Below, in pieces: positions 52,411 through 60,047 of a stretch of 64,000 bases of DNA. The stretch covers positions 20,231 through 84,230 of the forward strand of contig NZ_FNJO01000010.1 of assembly GCF_900104095.1 (NCBI RefSeq), read 5' to 3'. Position 1 is the stretch's first letter. Every line of letters begins with the position of its first letter. The stretch is from Ralstonia sp. 25mfcol4.1 (lineage in GTDB: Bacteria > Pseudomonadota > Gammaproteobacteria > Burkholderiales > Burkholderiaceae). Under the pieces are notes generated by a model. The model did not search any database. It was given only the letters and a program-made list of their open reading frames with translations, and was not told the origin of the DNA. The position numbers were made by a program, and so were the translations under genes.

Positions 52411-53217
52411 ATGCGTGCTCGTACTGCGAATCAAAACGTCCGCCAGGCGGACGTTCCGGCCCAGACCGCCGAAGAGGGCGCACGGGCGTTGCGGCGCGGC
52501 CTGACGCTGCTCGATGCCATCCTTGCCGGCGGCAAGGACGGGCTGCGCGTGGTGGATCTATGCCGCGCCGCGGAGCTGGAGCGGCCGACGGTCTATCGCC
52601 TGCTGGCCACGCTGATCGAATGCGGCTATGTGATGCAGCGCGGGCGCTTCCGGTACGTCAAGGGCCCCGCGCTGGAGGCGCTGCCGCAGCGCGGCGAGTC
52701 CGCCGACCTGGCCGGGCGCCTCAATCCGGTGCTGGCCCGCATCAGCCAGGCCTGCGGCGACGCAGCATTCGGTATCGTCCGCGACGGGGCGTTGTCGCGC
52801 TGTATCGCGCGCCATGTCGGTACGCATCCGGTGCAGGTGCTGGTGATCCAGGTAGGCACGCGACAGCCCCTAGGAGTGGGCGCCGCCGGTCTGGCGCTGC
52901 TGTCGGCGTTGCCCGACGGCGCCGTGGACGACGTGATCGCAAACAATGCCGACGCCCTGGTGCAGTACGGTGGCATGACGCCGGACCGCATGCGCATCCT
53001 GATCCGCGCCACCCGCGAGCGCGGTTATTCGGTGATCGGCAACCACGCCACGCGGGGTGCGCTGGCGGTGGGCATGGCCGTGGCGGATCGCGATGGCGAA
53101 CCGGTGGCCGGCATCAGCGTGGCCACCACGCTGGCCCGCATGCCGCGCGAACGCCAGCAGCTGCTGGCGCGCGTGATGCGCGATGCGGTGCGGGACCTGC
53201 TGCCAGACGGGCTGTAG
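52411..53217 (+). CDS. IclR-family transcriptional regulator
   Basis: 268 aa from ATG 52411; an ATG at 52360 would add 17 residues. A winged helix-turn-helix (about 25-95: ALRRGLTLLDAILAGGKDG, VVDLCRAAELERPTVYRLLATL) is followed by the IclR effector domain (about 100-265: GRLNPVLARISQACGDAAF, GVGAAGLALLSALPDG, and RGYSVIGNHATRGALAVGMAV). It is divergent from the Bug/ligase/lyase operon and is probably its regulator, with the imported acid or its CoA product as effector. Confidence 0.93.
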   Translation: MRARTANQNVRQADVPAQTAEEGARALRRGLTLLDAILAGGKDGLRVVDLCRAAELERPTVYRLLATLIECGYVMQRGRFRYVKGPALEALPQRGESADLAGRLNPVLARISQACGDAAFGIVRDGALSRCIARHVGTHPVQVLVIQVGTRQPLGVGAAGLALLSALPDGAVDDVIANNADALVQYGGMTPDRMRILIRATRERGYSVIGNHATRGALAVGMAVADRDGEPVAGISVATTLARMPRERQQLLARVMRDAVRDLLPDGL

Positions 53218-53275
53218 GCGCGCGCATGGTGGCGGCAACGGGGCCGCTTGCCGAAATCGCTAAATATCGACGCCA

Positions 53276-53291
53276 AAAAGTCTGAATTCGG
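53276..53291 (+). promoter_or_regulatory. Shared upstream motif, copy ahead of the Bat-type operon
   Basis: AAAAGTCTGAATTCGG, preceded by ATCGAC at 53266-53271, matches 13 of 16 positions with AAAAGTTTGCATTCCG at 57580, which is likewise preceded by ATCGAC. It lies about 90-100 bases ahead of the first gene. It may bind a common activator. Confidence 0.45.
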
Positions 53292-53378
53292 TTTCCGCCG
53301 GTCACGGCGTAACCTGCCCGCATGCAGTCGGTCCGGCCCGGCCCGGGATGTTCCGACTGTCACGGGAGGACTCGCACG

Positions 53379-53867
53379 GTGAACGATCTGGCCGATATCG
53401 TCGCGCCGCCCCCGCCATCCTGGTGGCCCCAGACGGCGGGCTGGCTCGTGGTCGGCATCTGCGCGCTGTGCGCGTTGCTGTGGCTGGGCTGGCGGATGTG
53501 GCGGCACTGGCGCGCCAATCGCTATCGGCGCGCCGCCATCAAGGAACTGGGACGCCTGCAGGCGAGGCTCGACGCCAATGGCCCGGATCGCGCGCAGGCG
53601 CTGCTGGCGCTGGCCGAACTGCTCAAGCGCACCGCGCTGGCCGCGTGGCCGCGCGAGACCGTGGCGGCGCTTTCCGGCACATCGTGGCGCGATTTCCTGC
53701 TGGCCCATGCCGGCAAGGCAGCGGATGCCGTGCCACCCCTGGCCATGCTGATCGAAACCGAATACCTGGACCGCGCGGCGCTCGGACGCTGGCCGGCGCA
53801 ACAGAGCCGCGACACCGTTGCCGCCTGCCGCCGCTGGATCGCAGAACATCAGGCGCCGCCGGCATGA
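53379..53867 (+). CDS. DUF4381 membrane protein
   Basis: 162 aa from GTG 53379, with GGGAGG well placed. Following VNDLADIVAPPPPSWWPQTAG there is one transmembrane helix at about residues 22-44 (WLVVGICALCALLWLGW), then a cytoplasmic basic stretch and helical domain (RRAAIKELGRLQARLD, ALLALAELLKRTALAAW). The family always occurs in MoxR/Bat-type clusters. It is the first gene of a four-gene set with 4-base overlaps. In most related clusters a MoxR ATPase and a DUF58 protein precede it; both are missing here. Confidence 0.9.
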   Translation: MNDLADIVAPPPPSWWPQTAGWLVVGICALCALLWLGWRMWRHWRANRYRRAAIKELGRLQARLDANGPDRAQALLALAELLKRTALAAWPRETVAALSGTSWRDFLLAHAGKAADAVPPLAMLIETEYLDRAALGRWPAQQSRDTVAACRRWIAEHQAPPA

Positions 53868-54880
53868 TCGCGTTTGCCTATCCATGGCTGTTCGCGCTGC
53901 TGCCGCTGCCGTTGCTGGTGTGGTGGCGGGTGCCGCCGTACCGCGAAACCAGCGCCTCGGTGCGGCTGCCGTTCTTTGGCGAGGTGGCCAGCGCGGCCGG
54001 ACTCCAGCCCGCCGCAGGCGCCCACGTGCCACGACGCAACCTGATGCAGCATCTGCTGGCGCCGCTGGCCTGGGCCCTGGTGGTGACGGCCCTTGCCCGG
54101 CCGCAATACCTGGAGCCGCCGGTCTACAAGAGCGAGCCCGTGCGCGACCTGCTGCTGGCGCTGGACCTGTCGCAGTCGATGGACACCCGCGACTTCAAGG
54201 ACCCTTCCGGCGTGGTTGAAGCGCGCGTGCAGGCCGTACGACAGGTGGTCAGCAATTTCGTGGCCCACCGGCCCGGAGACCGCATCGGCCTGATCGTGTT
54301 TGGCGATGCACCCTATCCGCTGGCGCCGTTCACGCTCGACCATGCGCTGGTGCGCACGCTGATCGACGACATGGTGCCCGGCATGGCCGGCGCCAGTACA
54401 TCGCTGGGCGATGCCATCGGGCTCGGCATCAAGATGTTCGACGGCAGCCACGCCGCCGAAAAGGTGCTGATCCTGCTGACCGACGGCAATGACACGGCCA
54501 GCCGCATGCCGCCGGCCCAAGCCGCCGACATCGCCCGCACGCGCGGCGTGGTGGTGCACACGGTGGGCATCGGCGACCCTGCCGCCACGGGCGAGCAGAA
54601 GGTAGACCTGCAAACGCTGCAGCGCATTGCCGGCACCACGGGCGGGCGCTACTTCTTCGGCGCGGACCAGACAGCGCTGGCGTCGATCTATGCCACGCTG
54701 GACCGCGTGACGCCGCACAAGGAAAAGACGCTGAGCTGGCGCCCGCGCCGCGAACTGTTCATGTGGCCGCTGGGCGCCGCCGTGCTGCTGGTACTGGCGT
54801 ACCAGGTCGCCATGGCGGTCTACGCATACACCGTGGCACGCGCGGCGGTGCCCGACGGACGCAAGGAGTCCTCGGCATGA
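53864..54880 (+). CDS. VWA-domain membrane protein, BatA-like
   Basis: 338 aa from ATG 53864, overlapping the previous gene by four bases. Two N-terminal hydrophobic segments (YPWLFALLPLPLLVWW at about 5-20, and LLAPLAWALVVTALA near 65-80) and one at the C-terminus (PLGAAVLLVLAYQVAMAV) anchor it. The VWA domain (about 96-290) has an intact metal-ion site: Asp101, Ser103 and Ser105 in LALDLSQSMD, then a Thr in GASTSLGDAIG and Asp in LLTDGNDT. The VWA domain should face the periplasm or cytoplasm between these helices and bind a partner through Mg2+. Confidence 0.92.
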   Translation: MIAFAYPWLFALLPLPLLVWWRVPPYRETSASVRLPFFGEVASAAGLQPAAGAHVPRRNLMQHLLAPLAWALVVTALARPQYLEPPVYKSEPVRDLLLALDLSQSMDTRDFKDPSGVVEARVQAVRQVVSNFVAHRPGDRIGLIVFGDAPYPLAPFTLDHALVRTLIDDMVPGMAGASTSLGDAIGLGIKMFDGSHAAEKVLILLTDGNDTASRMPPAQAADIARTRGVVVHTVGIGDPAATGEQKVDLQTLQRIAGTTGGRYFFGADQTALASIYATLDRVTPHKEKTLSWRPRRELFMWPLGAAVLLVLAYQVAMAVYAYTVARAAVPDGRKESSA

Positions 54881-56481
54881 GCGACGGGTTCCACGCGCTG
54901 GCGCAGTTCCATTTCCTGCGGCCCGCATGGCTGCTTGTGCTGATTGCCGCCGTGTGGCTGCCCTGGGCCGTCCGCCGGCAGAGGGATGTGCGGCGCAGAT
55001 GGCGAGGGACCATCGCGCCACATCTGCTCGATGCGCTGGTGGTACGCGAAGGCCGCCATCGTCCGGTGCGCCCGGTACACATGACCGCGCTGGCTCTGGC
55101 GCTGGGAGCGATTGCGCTGGCCGGTCCCACGTGGGAACGCGAGCGGCCGCCGTTCCTGTCTGACAAGGCGCCGCTGGCCATTGCCGTGGACCTGACGCCC
55201 GACATGGACGCGATCGACGTCACGCCGACGCGGCTGGAACGCGCCAAACTCAAGATCAAGGCGCTGCTGGCCCATCGCGACGGCGGGCGCACGGCGCTCT
55301 ATGCCTACGCCGGCTCCACCCATCCGGTACTGCCGCTGACCGACGACGCGGCGCTGTTGCAGACCTTTGTCGATGCGCTGCAGACGGCCATCATGCCCGT
55401 GCCGGGCAAGGATACGGCGCGGGCGGTCCAGACCATCGGCGCAGCGTTGTCGAAGGAGCCGGTGCCCGGCACCATCCTGCTGCTGACCGATGGCGTGGAG
55501 CCTGCCGCCACGACCGCCCTGCGGCAGCGCGACCCGCGCACGCAGATCGTCGTGCTGGCCATCGGCACGGCGGCAGGCGGACCTTTGAAGGCGGGGAACG
55601 GCGCGGCGCCGGGGCTCGATGCTGCGGCGCTGCACCGGCTGCGCGACACCGGCGTCCCGGTGGCGACGCTGACCTCCGACAGCGACGACGACGTGGCCTG
55701 GGTGCAGCGCCACGTCCAGTCGCATGTGGAGCAGGGCAGTGCGCAGGACACGCTGCGCTGGCACGACGCCGGCTGGCCGCTCACGATACCGATTGCCGTG
55801 CTGGCGCTGCTCTGGTTCCGCAAGGGCTGGACCATCCGCTGGATGGCCTCGCTGACGCTGGCCGCGCTGGTGGCCGCGCCGCCGGCGGACGTGCGGGCCC
55901 AGTCCAGCCCGCCGGCACGCGGCTGGCACTTTGTGGATCTCTGGCTCACCCACGACCAGCAAGGCCGGCGCGCCTTCGCACGTGGCGATTACGCGGCGGC
56001 GGCCACGCTGTTCGATGATCCGATGTGGCGCGGCGTGGCGTACTACCGCGCCGGGAAGTTCAACGATGCGGCACGGGCGTTTGAGCAGATCGGCACCCCC
56101 GACGCCCAGTACAACCTTGGCAACGCGCTGGCGCGACAGAACAAGTACCCCGAGGCGGCCGCCCGTTACCGGCTGGTACTGCAGCAACGGCCCGGCTGGG
56201 CGCCCGCCCAGCGCAACCTGGCGCTGATGCAGCAGGCCATCGAGCGCCAGAAGCAGGCCGAGAAGAACGACAAGGGCGACGAGGAGCCGCCCGACCTGAA
56301 GCCCGACAAGATCGAACTTGACCCCAGCAAGCCCCCGCCGCCGCCGGGGGGCGACAGGATGCAGCAGGGGCTGGTGCAGCAGAACGCCGACATGTGGATG
56401 CGCGCGATCCAGACCTCGCCCACGATGCTGCTGGCGCGCAAGTTCGCGCTGCAGGCGCAGGCGCCAGAGACCCGGCCATGA
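54877..56481 (+). CDS. VWA plus TPR fusion protein, BatB/BatC-like
   Basis: 534 aa from ATG 54877 with a four-base overlap. Hydrophobic segments at about residues 17-32, 66-84 and 300-340 flank a VWA domain (about 98-290) and precede a TPR region (about 371-456: FARGDYAAAATLFDD, YYRAGKFNDAARAFEQIG, YNLGNALARQNKYPEAAARY). The VWA metal site is degenerate: Asp105 is followed by Leu-Thr-Pro-Asp rather than the Ser-x-Ser pattern. In many species BatB and BatC are separate genes; here they are one. A charged Lys/Glu/Pro stretch (about 465-500) leads to the C-terminus. It likely scaffolds a complex with the BatA-like protein. Confidence 0.9.
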   Translation: MSDGFHALAQFHFLRPAWLLVLIAAVWLPWAVRRQRDVRRRWRGTIAPHLLDALVVREGRHRPVRPVHMTALALALGAIALAGPTWERERPPFLSDKAPLAIAVDLTPDMDAIDVTPTRLERAKLKIKALLAHRDGGRTALYAYAGSTHPVLPLTDDAALLQTFVDALQTAIMPVPGKDTARAVQTIGAALSKEPVPGTILLLTDGVEPAATTALRQRDPRTQIVVLAIGTAAGGPLKAGNGAAPGLDAAALHRLRDTGVPVATLTSDSDDDVAWVQRHVQSHVEQGSAQDTLRWHDAGWPLTIPIAVLALLWFRKGWTIRWMASLTLAALVAAPPADVRAQSSPPARGWHFVDLWLTHDQQGRRAFARGDYAAAATLFDDPMWRGVAYYRAGKFNDAARAFEQIGTPDAQYNLGNALARQNKYPEAAARYRLVLQQRPGWAPAQRNLALMQQAIERQKQAEKNDKGDEEPPDLKPDKIELDPSKPPPPPGGDRMQQGLVQQNADMWMRAIQTSPTMLLARKFALQAQAPETRP

Positions 56482-57551
56482 TGATGCGCTGGCTCGCCGT
56501 CTTCCTCCTGATACTGTCCGGCGTGGCGCAGGCCGCCGCGCCCACGGTGCGCGTGCGGGTGCTGGGCCAGCAGCCCGTGGTGGCTGGCCAGTCGGTCCAG
56601 ATCGAGGTGACGATCCTGGCGCCGAACTTCTTCCTGTCGGCGCCGGCGTTTCCGGCCCTGCAGGTGCCCGGGGCCGTGGTCACGATGCCCGACGAGCGCG
56701 GCGTGAACGCCACCGAAACCATCGATGGGGCCAGCTATGCGGGCATCCGCAAGACCTACGTGTTCACGCCGCAGACCGGCGGCGATTTCACGCTGCCGAC
56801 GCCCGAGATCCATTTCACATGGTCCGGCGACGATGGCAAGCCGCAAGCCGCCACCGTGACGCTGCCGCCCACCACGATCCATGCCGGCGGGCAACGGAAC
56901 GCAAGCCAGGCCAACGCCGCACCGGCGTCCGCCCCGGCGCCGCTGCTGCCGGCATCGCCCATCCATATCAGCCAGACCTTCGACCAGGCCATCAGCGGCA
57001 AGGACGCCCATTTGCGGGCTGGCGATGCATTGGTCCGCACCATCACGATCTTCGCCCCCGGCACGCCCGCGATGATGATCGAGCCGCCGCAACTGGCCGC
57101 GCCACGCGGCGTGCGGCAGTTCCGCGCCGATCCGCAACTGCAGGACGGCGTGGCGGCCACTGGGGACGAGCCGGCAGGCGCCACGGGCGGCCGGCGCGTG
57201 GAAACGGTGACGTATGTGTTCGAAGGCAGCGGCCATTACACGCTGCCGGCCGTCTCCGTGGCGTGGTACGACCCGGCCACCGGCAAGCGCGCGCAGTCGT
57301 CCGCGCCGGCCGTGACCATCGACGTCGCACGTGCGGCGCCGGGGCTGGGCCTTGCGCCCACGGGTGGCGCGCCGATGCGCCTGCCTGCCTGGCTCGACTG
57401 GCGGATGGCGGCCGTGCTGGCCGGCGGGGCGCTGGCAGCGGGCTACGCGGCGTGGCGTTGGCGCAGAGGCTGGCGTCCACGCCGACAGGGCACGCACACG
57501 GGCAAGACGCGCCGCAGCAATGCATCGCCGCTGCCTCCGCTCAACCCGTAA
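56478..57551 (+). CDS. BatD-like membrane protein
   Basis: 357 aa from ATG 56478, overlapping by four bases. A signal peptide (MMMRWLAVFLLILSGVAQA) precedes a beta-rich periplasmic domain, with GQSVQIEVTILAPNFFLSAPAF near the start and SYAGIRKTYVFTPQ at about 85-100. A second beta domain follows at about 155-295 (DALVRTITIFAPGTPAMMIEPP, and VTYVFEGSGHYTLPAVSVAWYD). One transmembrane helix (MAAVLAGGALAAGYAAW) and a basic tail close it. BatD proteins ('oxygen tolerance' family) occur with BatA/B in this operon type. It ends the operon; the FGE gene follows after 115 bases. Confidence 0.88.
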   Translation: MMMRWLAVFLLILSGVAQAAAPTVRVRVLGQQPVVAGQSVQIEVTILAPNFFLSAPAFPALQVPGAVVTMPDERGVNATETIDGASYAGIRKTYVFTPQTGGDFTLPTPEIHFTWSGDDGKPQAATVTLPPTTIHAGGQRNASQANAAPASAPAPLLPASPIHISQTFDQAISGKDAHLRAGDALVRTITIFAPGTPAMMIEPPQLAAPRGVRQFRADPQLQDGVAATGDEPAGATGGRRVETVTYVFEGSGHYTLPAVSVAWYDPATGKRAQSSAPAVTIDVARAAPGLGLAPTGGAPMRLPAWLDWRMAAVLAGGALAAGYAAWRWRRGWRPRRQGTHTGKTRRSNASPLPPLNP

Positions 57552-57579
57552 ATAACAAATCATTCACATCGACGTTCCA

Positions 57580-57595
57580 AAAGTTTGCATTCCGC
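57580..57595 (+). promoter_or_regulatory. Shared upstream motif, copy ahead of the sulfatase operon
   Basis: AAAAGTTTGCATTCCG with ATCGAC ten bases before it repeats the pattern seen at 53276. It starts 87 bases ahead of the FGE gene. Two copies in front of functionally linked operons suggest common control. Confidence 0.45.
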
Positions 57596-57666
57596 TCTGG
57601 CAGGGACCCCGCCCATACTGGGATGGCTGGATCAGGTGATGGAGTCGTATCGTGCAAGGAGTGTCG

Positions 57667-58863
57667 ATGGGACGGAAGCAGCAGGGCAGGGTCATTGCCA
57701 CCGCCACGCCGGTGTGGCGCCAACGCGTGTGGCTGGCGGCGCTTGCACTGGGCATGGTCGTGGCGGGCGCGGGCGGCACGTGGTGGTATCACGCGAAGGA
57801 CGCGCGCGCCCATGCCCCCGTCTTCCGCGTGGGCGATGGGGTGAACGGTCCGCGCGGCATGGTCCATGTGCCCGGCGGCGACTTCCAGATGGGCAGCGAT
57901 CACAAGATGGCGCAGCCCAATGAACGGCCGGCGCACAAGGTCCACGTCAACGGCTTCTGGATGGACCAGCACCACGTCACCAATGCCGAGTTTCGCAAGT
58001 TCGTCGAGGCGACGGGCTACCGGACGACCGCCGAACGCGCGCCCGACTGGGAAACGATGAAGGTGCAGCTGCCGCCCGGCACGCCGCGCCCGCCCGATAG
58101 CGCGATGGTGGCCGGCGCCATGGTCTTCGTCGGCACCAACAGCCCGGTACCGCTGCGCGAGTACTGGCGCTGGTGGCGTTTTGTGCCCGGCGCCGACTGG
58201 AAGCATCCGAACGGCCCCGGCAGCCATATCGACGGCAAGGACAACCACCCCGTGGTGCAGGTTTCGTACGAGGACGTACAGGCCTACGCGCGCTGGGTGG
58301 GCAAGCGCCTGCCGACCGAGGCCGAGTGGGAATTTGCGGCGCGCGGCGGGCTGGAACAGTCCACTTATGCCTGGGGCGACCAGTTCGCTCCCGATGGCCG
58401 CCAGATGGCCAACGTCTGGCAAGGCCAGCAGGTGCAGCCATTTCCGGTGGTCAGCGCCAAGGCGGGCGGCGCGGCGGGCACCAGCCCGGTGGGCACCTTT
58501 CCGGCCAACGGCTACGGCCTCTACGACATGACCGGTAATGCGTGGCAATGGGTGGCCGACTGGTATCGGGCCGACCAGTTCCGCCGCGAAGCCCGCGTGA
58601 CGACGGCCGTGCTGCAGAACCCTGGCGGGCCCTCCGATTCGTGGGATCCGAGCGAACCGGGCGTGCCGGTGTCCGCGCCAAAGCGCGTCACGCGCGGCGG
58701 GTCGTTCCTGTGCAACGAGGACTTCTGCCTGAGCTATCGGCCCAGCGCGCGGCGCGGCACAGATCCATACACGAGCATGTCGCACCTGGGCTTCCGGCTG
58801 GTCATGGATGACGGCACCTGGGCCGAAGCACGGCGACAGCCCGCACTGGCGGCGCGGCCGTAG
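57667..58863 (+). CDS. Formylglycine-generating enzyme (SUMF1-like), membrane-anchored
   Basis: 398 aa from ATG 57667, with AAGGAG seven bases ahead. A single N-terminal transmembrane anchor (about 21-38: VWLAALALGMVVAGAGG) puts the catalytic domain in the periplasm. The sulfatase-modifying fold starts GMVHVPGGDFQMGSD and runs through PVVQVSYEDVQAYARWVGKRL, PTEAEWEFAARGG and NGYGLYDMTGNAWQWVADWY. The redox-active pair Cys349/Cys354 in GGSFLCNEDFC has the C-x4-C spacing of human FGE C336/C341. It oxidises the sulfatase active-site Cys to formylglycine with O2 and copper. Its natural client should be the sulfatase two genes downstream. Confidence 0.93.
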   Translation: MGRKQQGRVIATATPVWRQRVWLAALALGMVVAGAGGTWWYHAKDARAHAPVFRVGDGVNGPRGMVHVPGGDFQMGSDHKMAQPNERPAHKVHVNGFWMDQHHVTNAEFRKFVEATGYRTTAERAPDWETMKVQLPPGTPRPPDSAMVAGAMVFVGTNSPVPLREYWRWWRFVPGADWKHPNGPGSHIDGKDNHPVVQVSYEDVQAYARWVGKRLPTEAEWEFAARGGLEQSTYAWGDQFAPDGRQMANVWQGQQVQPFPVVSAKAGGAAGTSPVGTFPANGYGLYDMTGNAWQWVADWYRADQFRREARVTTAVLQNPGGPSDSWDPSEPGVPVSAPKRVTRGGSFLCNEDFCLSYRPSARRGTDPYTSMSHLGFRLVMDDGTWAEARRQPALAARP

Positions 58864-58899
58864 GCCCTATCCGTCCGGACAATCGAGGAGGAACGCACA

Positions 58900-59991
58900 A
58901 TGCCATTTGCCTTGGCAGAAAGCTGTCGGCTTGCTCACCGTGCGGCGTCCGGCCTGACGACGCTGGCGGCCATGGCCGTGCTGGTAGCGGCTCTTGGCGG
59001 GTGCGCGTCGGCACCCGCCGCCGACACCGCCGCTGGCGCGCAGCCGGCGGGCGCGGCCAATGTGGCAGGCGCGGCGGCATTGCCGTCGTGGCGGGATGGC
59101 GCGGCGCGCCAGACCATCGTCCGCTTCGTGGAGGCGGTTACCCGGCCGGGCACGCCGCAGTACGTGCCGCCTACCGAACGCATTGCCGTCTTCGATAACG
59201 ATGGCACGCTGTGGAGCGAGCAGCCGCTGTACTTCCAGTTCTTCTTCCTGCTCGACCAGATTCGCGCCGCCGCGCCGCAGCATCCCGAATGGAATAGCAA
59301 TCCGGCCTTCAAGGCACTGATGGCGAACGACATGGCCGGGCTGATGCGCGAGGAAAAGCGCCTGCTGCCGCTGATCGCCCAGGCCAACAGCGGGATGACG
59401 GTGGACGAGTACGACCGCACGATCCGTGCGTGGCTCGACACCGCGCGGCACCCGAAATTCAACCGGCCCTATACAGACCTGGTGTTCCAGCCGCAGATCG
59501 AGCTGCTGAACTACCTGCGGGCCAATGGCTTCAAGACGTTCATCGTGTCGGGCGGCACCATCGAGTTCATGCGGCCGTGGTCCGAGCGCGTGTACGGCAT
59601 TCCGCCCGAGCAGGTGGTGGGGTCCACGCAGACGGTGACATACGAGCTGCGCAATGGCCAGCCCACGCTGGTGCGCGGCCCCAAGCTCGAATTCATCAAT
59701 GACGGCGCCGGCAAGCCCGTGGGCATCTATCGGCAGATTGGCCGGCGGCCCATCCTGGCCGTCGGCAATTCCGACGGCGATCTGCAGATGCTGCAGTACA
59801 CGATGGCCGGCACCGGCCAGCGGCTGGCCGTGCTGGTGCACCACGACGACGCCGAGCGCGAATTCGCCTACGACCGCAAGTCGGGGGTCGGCAAGCTGGA
59901 CAAGGCGCTGGACGAAGCCGTCACGCGCGGTTGGACGGTGATCAGCATGAAGCAGGACTGGGCGCGTGTTTATCCGGCATCCCAGCCTTGA
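58900..59991 (+). CDS. HAD-superfamily phosphatase, lipoprotein
   Basis: 363 aa; CGAGGAGGAAC precedes the ATG. The lipobox LGGC (cysteine at about residue 35, Ala at +2) points to the outer membrane. The HAD motifs are complete: IAVFDNDGTLW with Asp99/Asp101, FIVSGGTIEFM near residue 215 (motif II Ser), a Lys in GPKLEFIND, and AVGNSDGDLQML (motif IV). The layout is like phosphoserine phosphatases, so hydrolysis of a phosphate monoester in the periplasm is likely. It sits between FGE and sulfatase and may remove a phosphate from the same type of substrate. Confidence 0.9.
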   Translation: MPFALAESCRLAHRAASGLTTLAAMAVLVAALGGCASAPAADTAAGAQPAGAANVAGAAALPSWRDGAARQTIVRFVEAVTRPGTPQYVPPTERIAVFDNDGTLWSEQPLYFQFFFLLDQIRAAAPQHPEWNSNPAFKALMANDMAGLMREEKRLLPLIAQANSGMTVDEYDRTIRAWLDTARHPKFNRPYTDLVFQPQIELLNYLRANGFKTFIVSGGTIEFMRPWSERVYGIPPEQVVGSTQTVTYELRNGQPTLVRGPKLEFINDGAGKPVGIYRQIGRRPILAVGNSDGDLQMLQYTMAGTGQRLAVLVHHDDAEREFAYDRKSGVGKLDKALDEAVTRGWTVISMKQDWARVYPASQP

Positions 59992-60047
59992 TCCTGTCGA
60001 TTTCCAGAATCTCCTTACGCCCTGAACCAAACCAGAGGGAGCTATCG

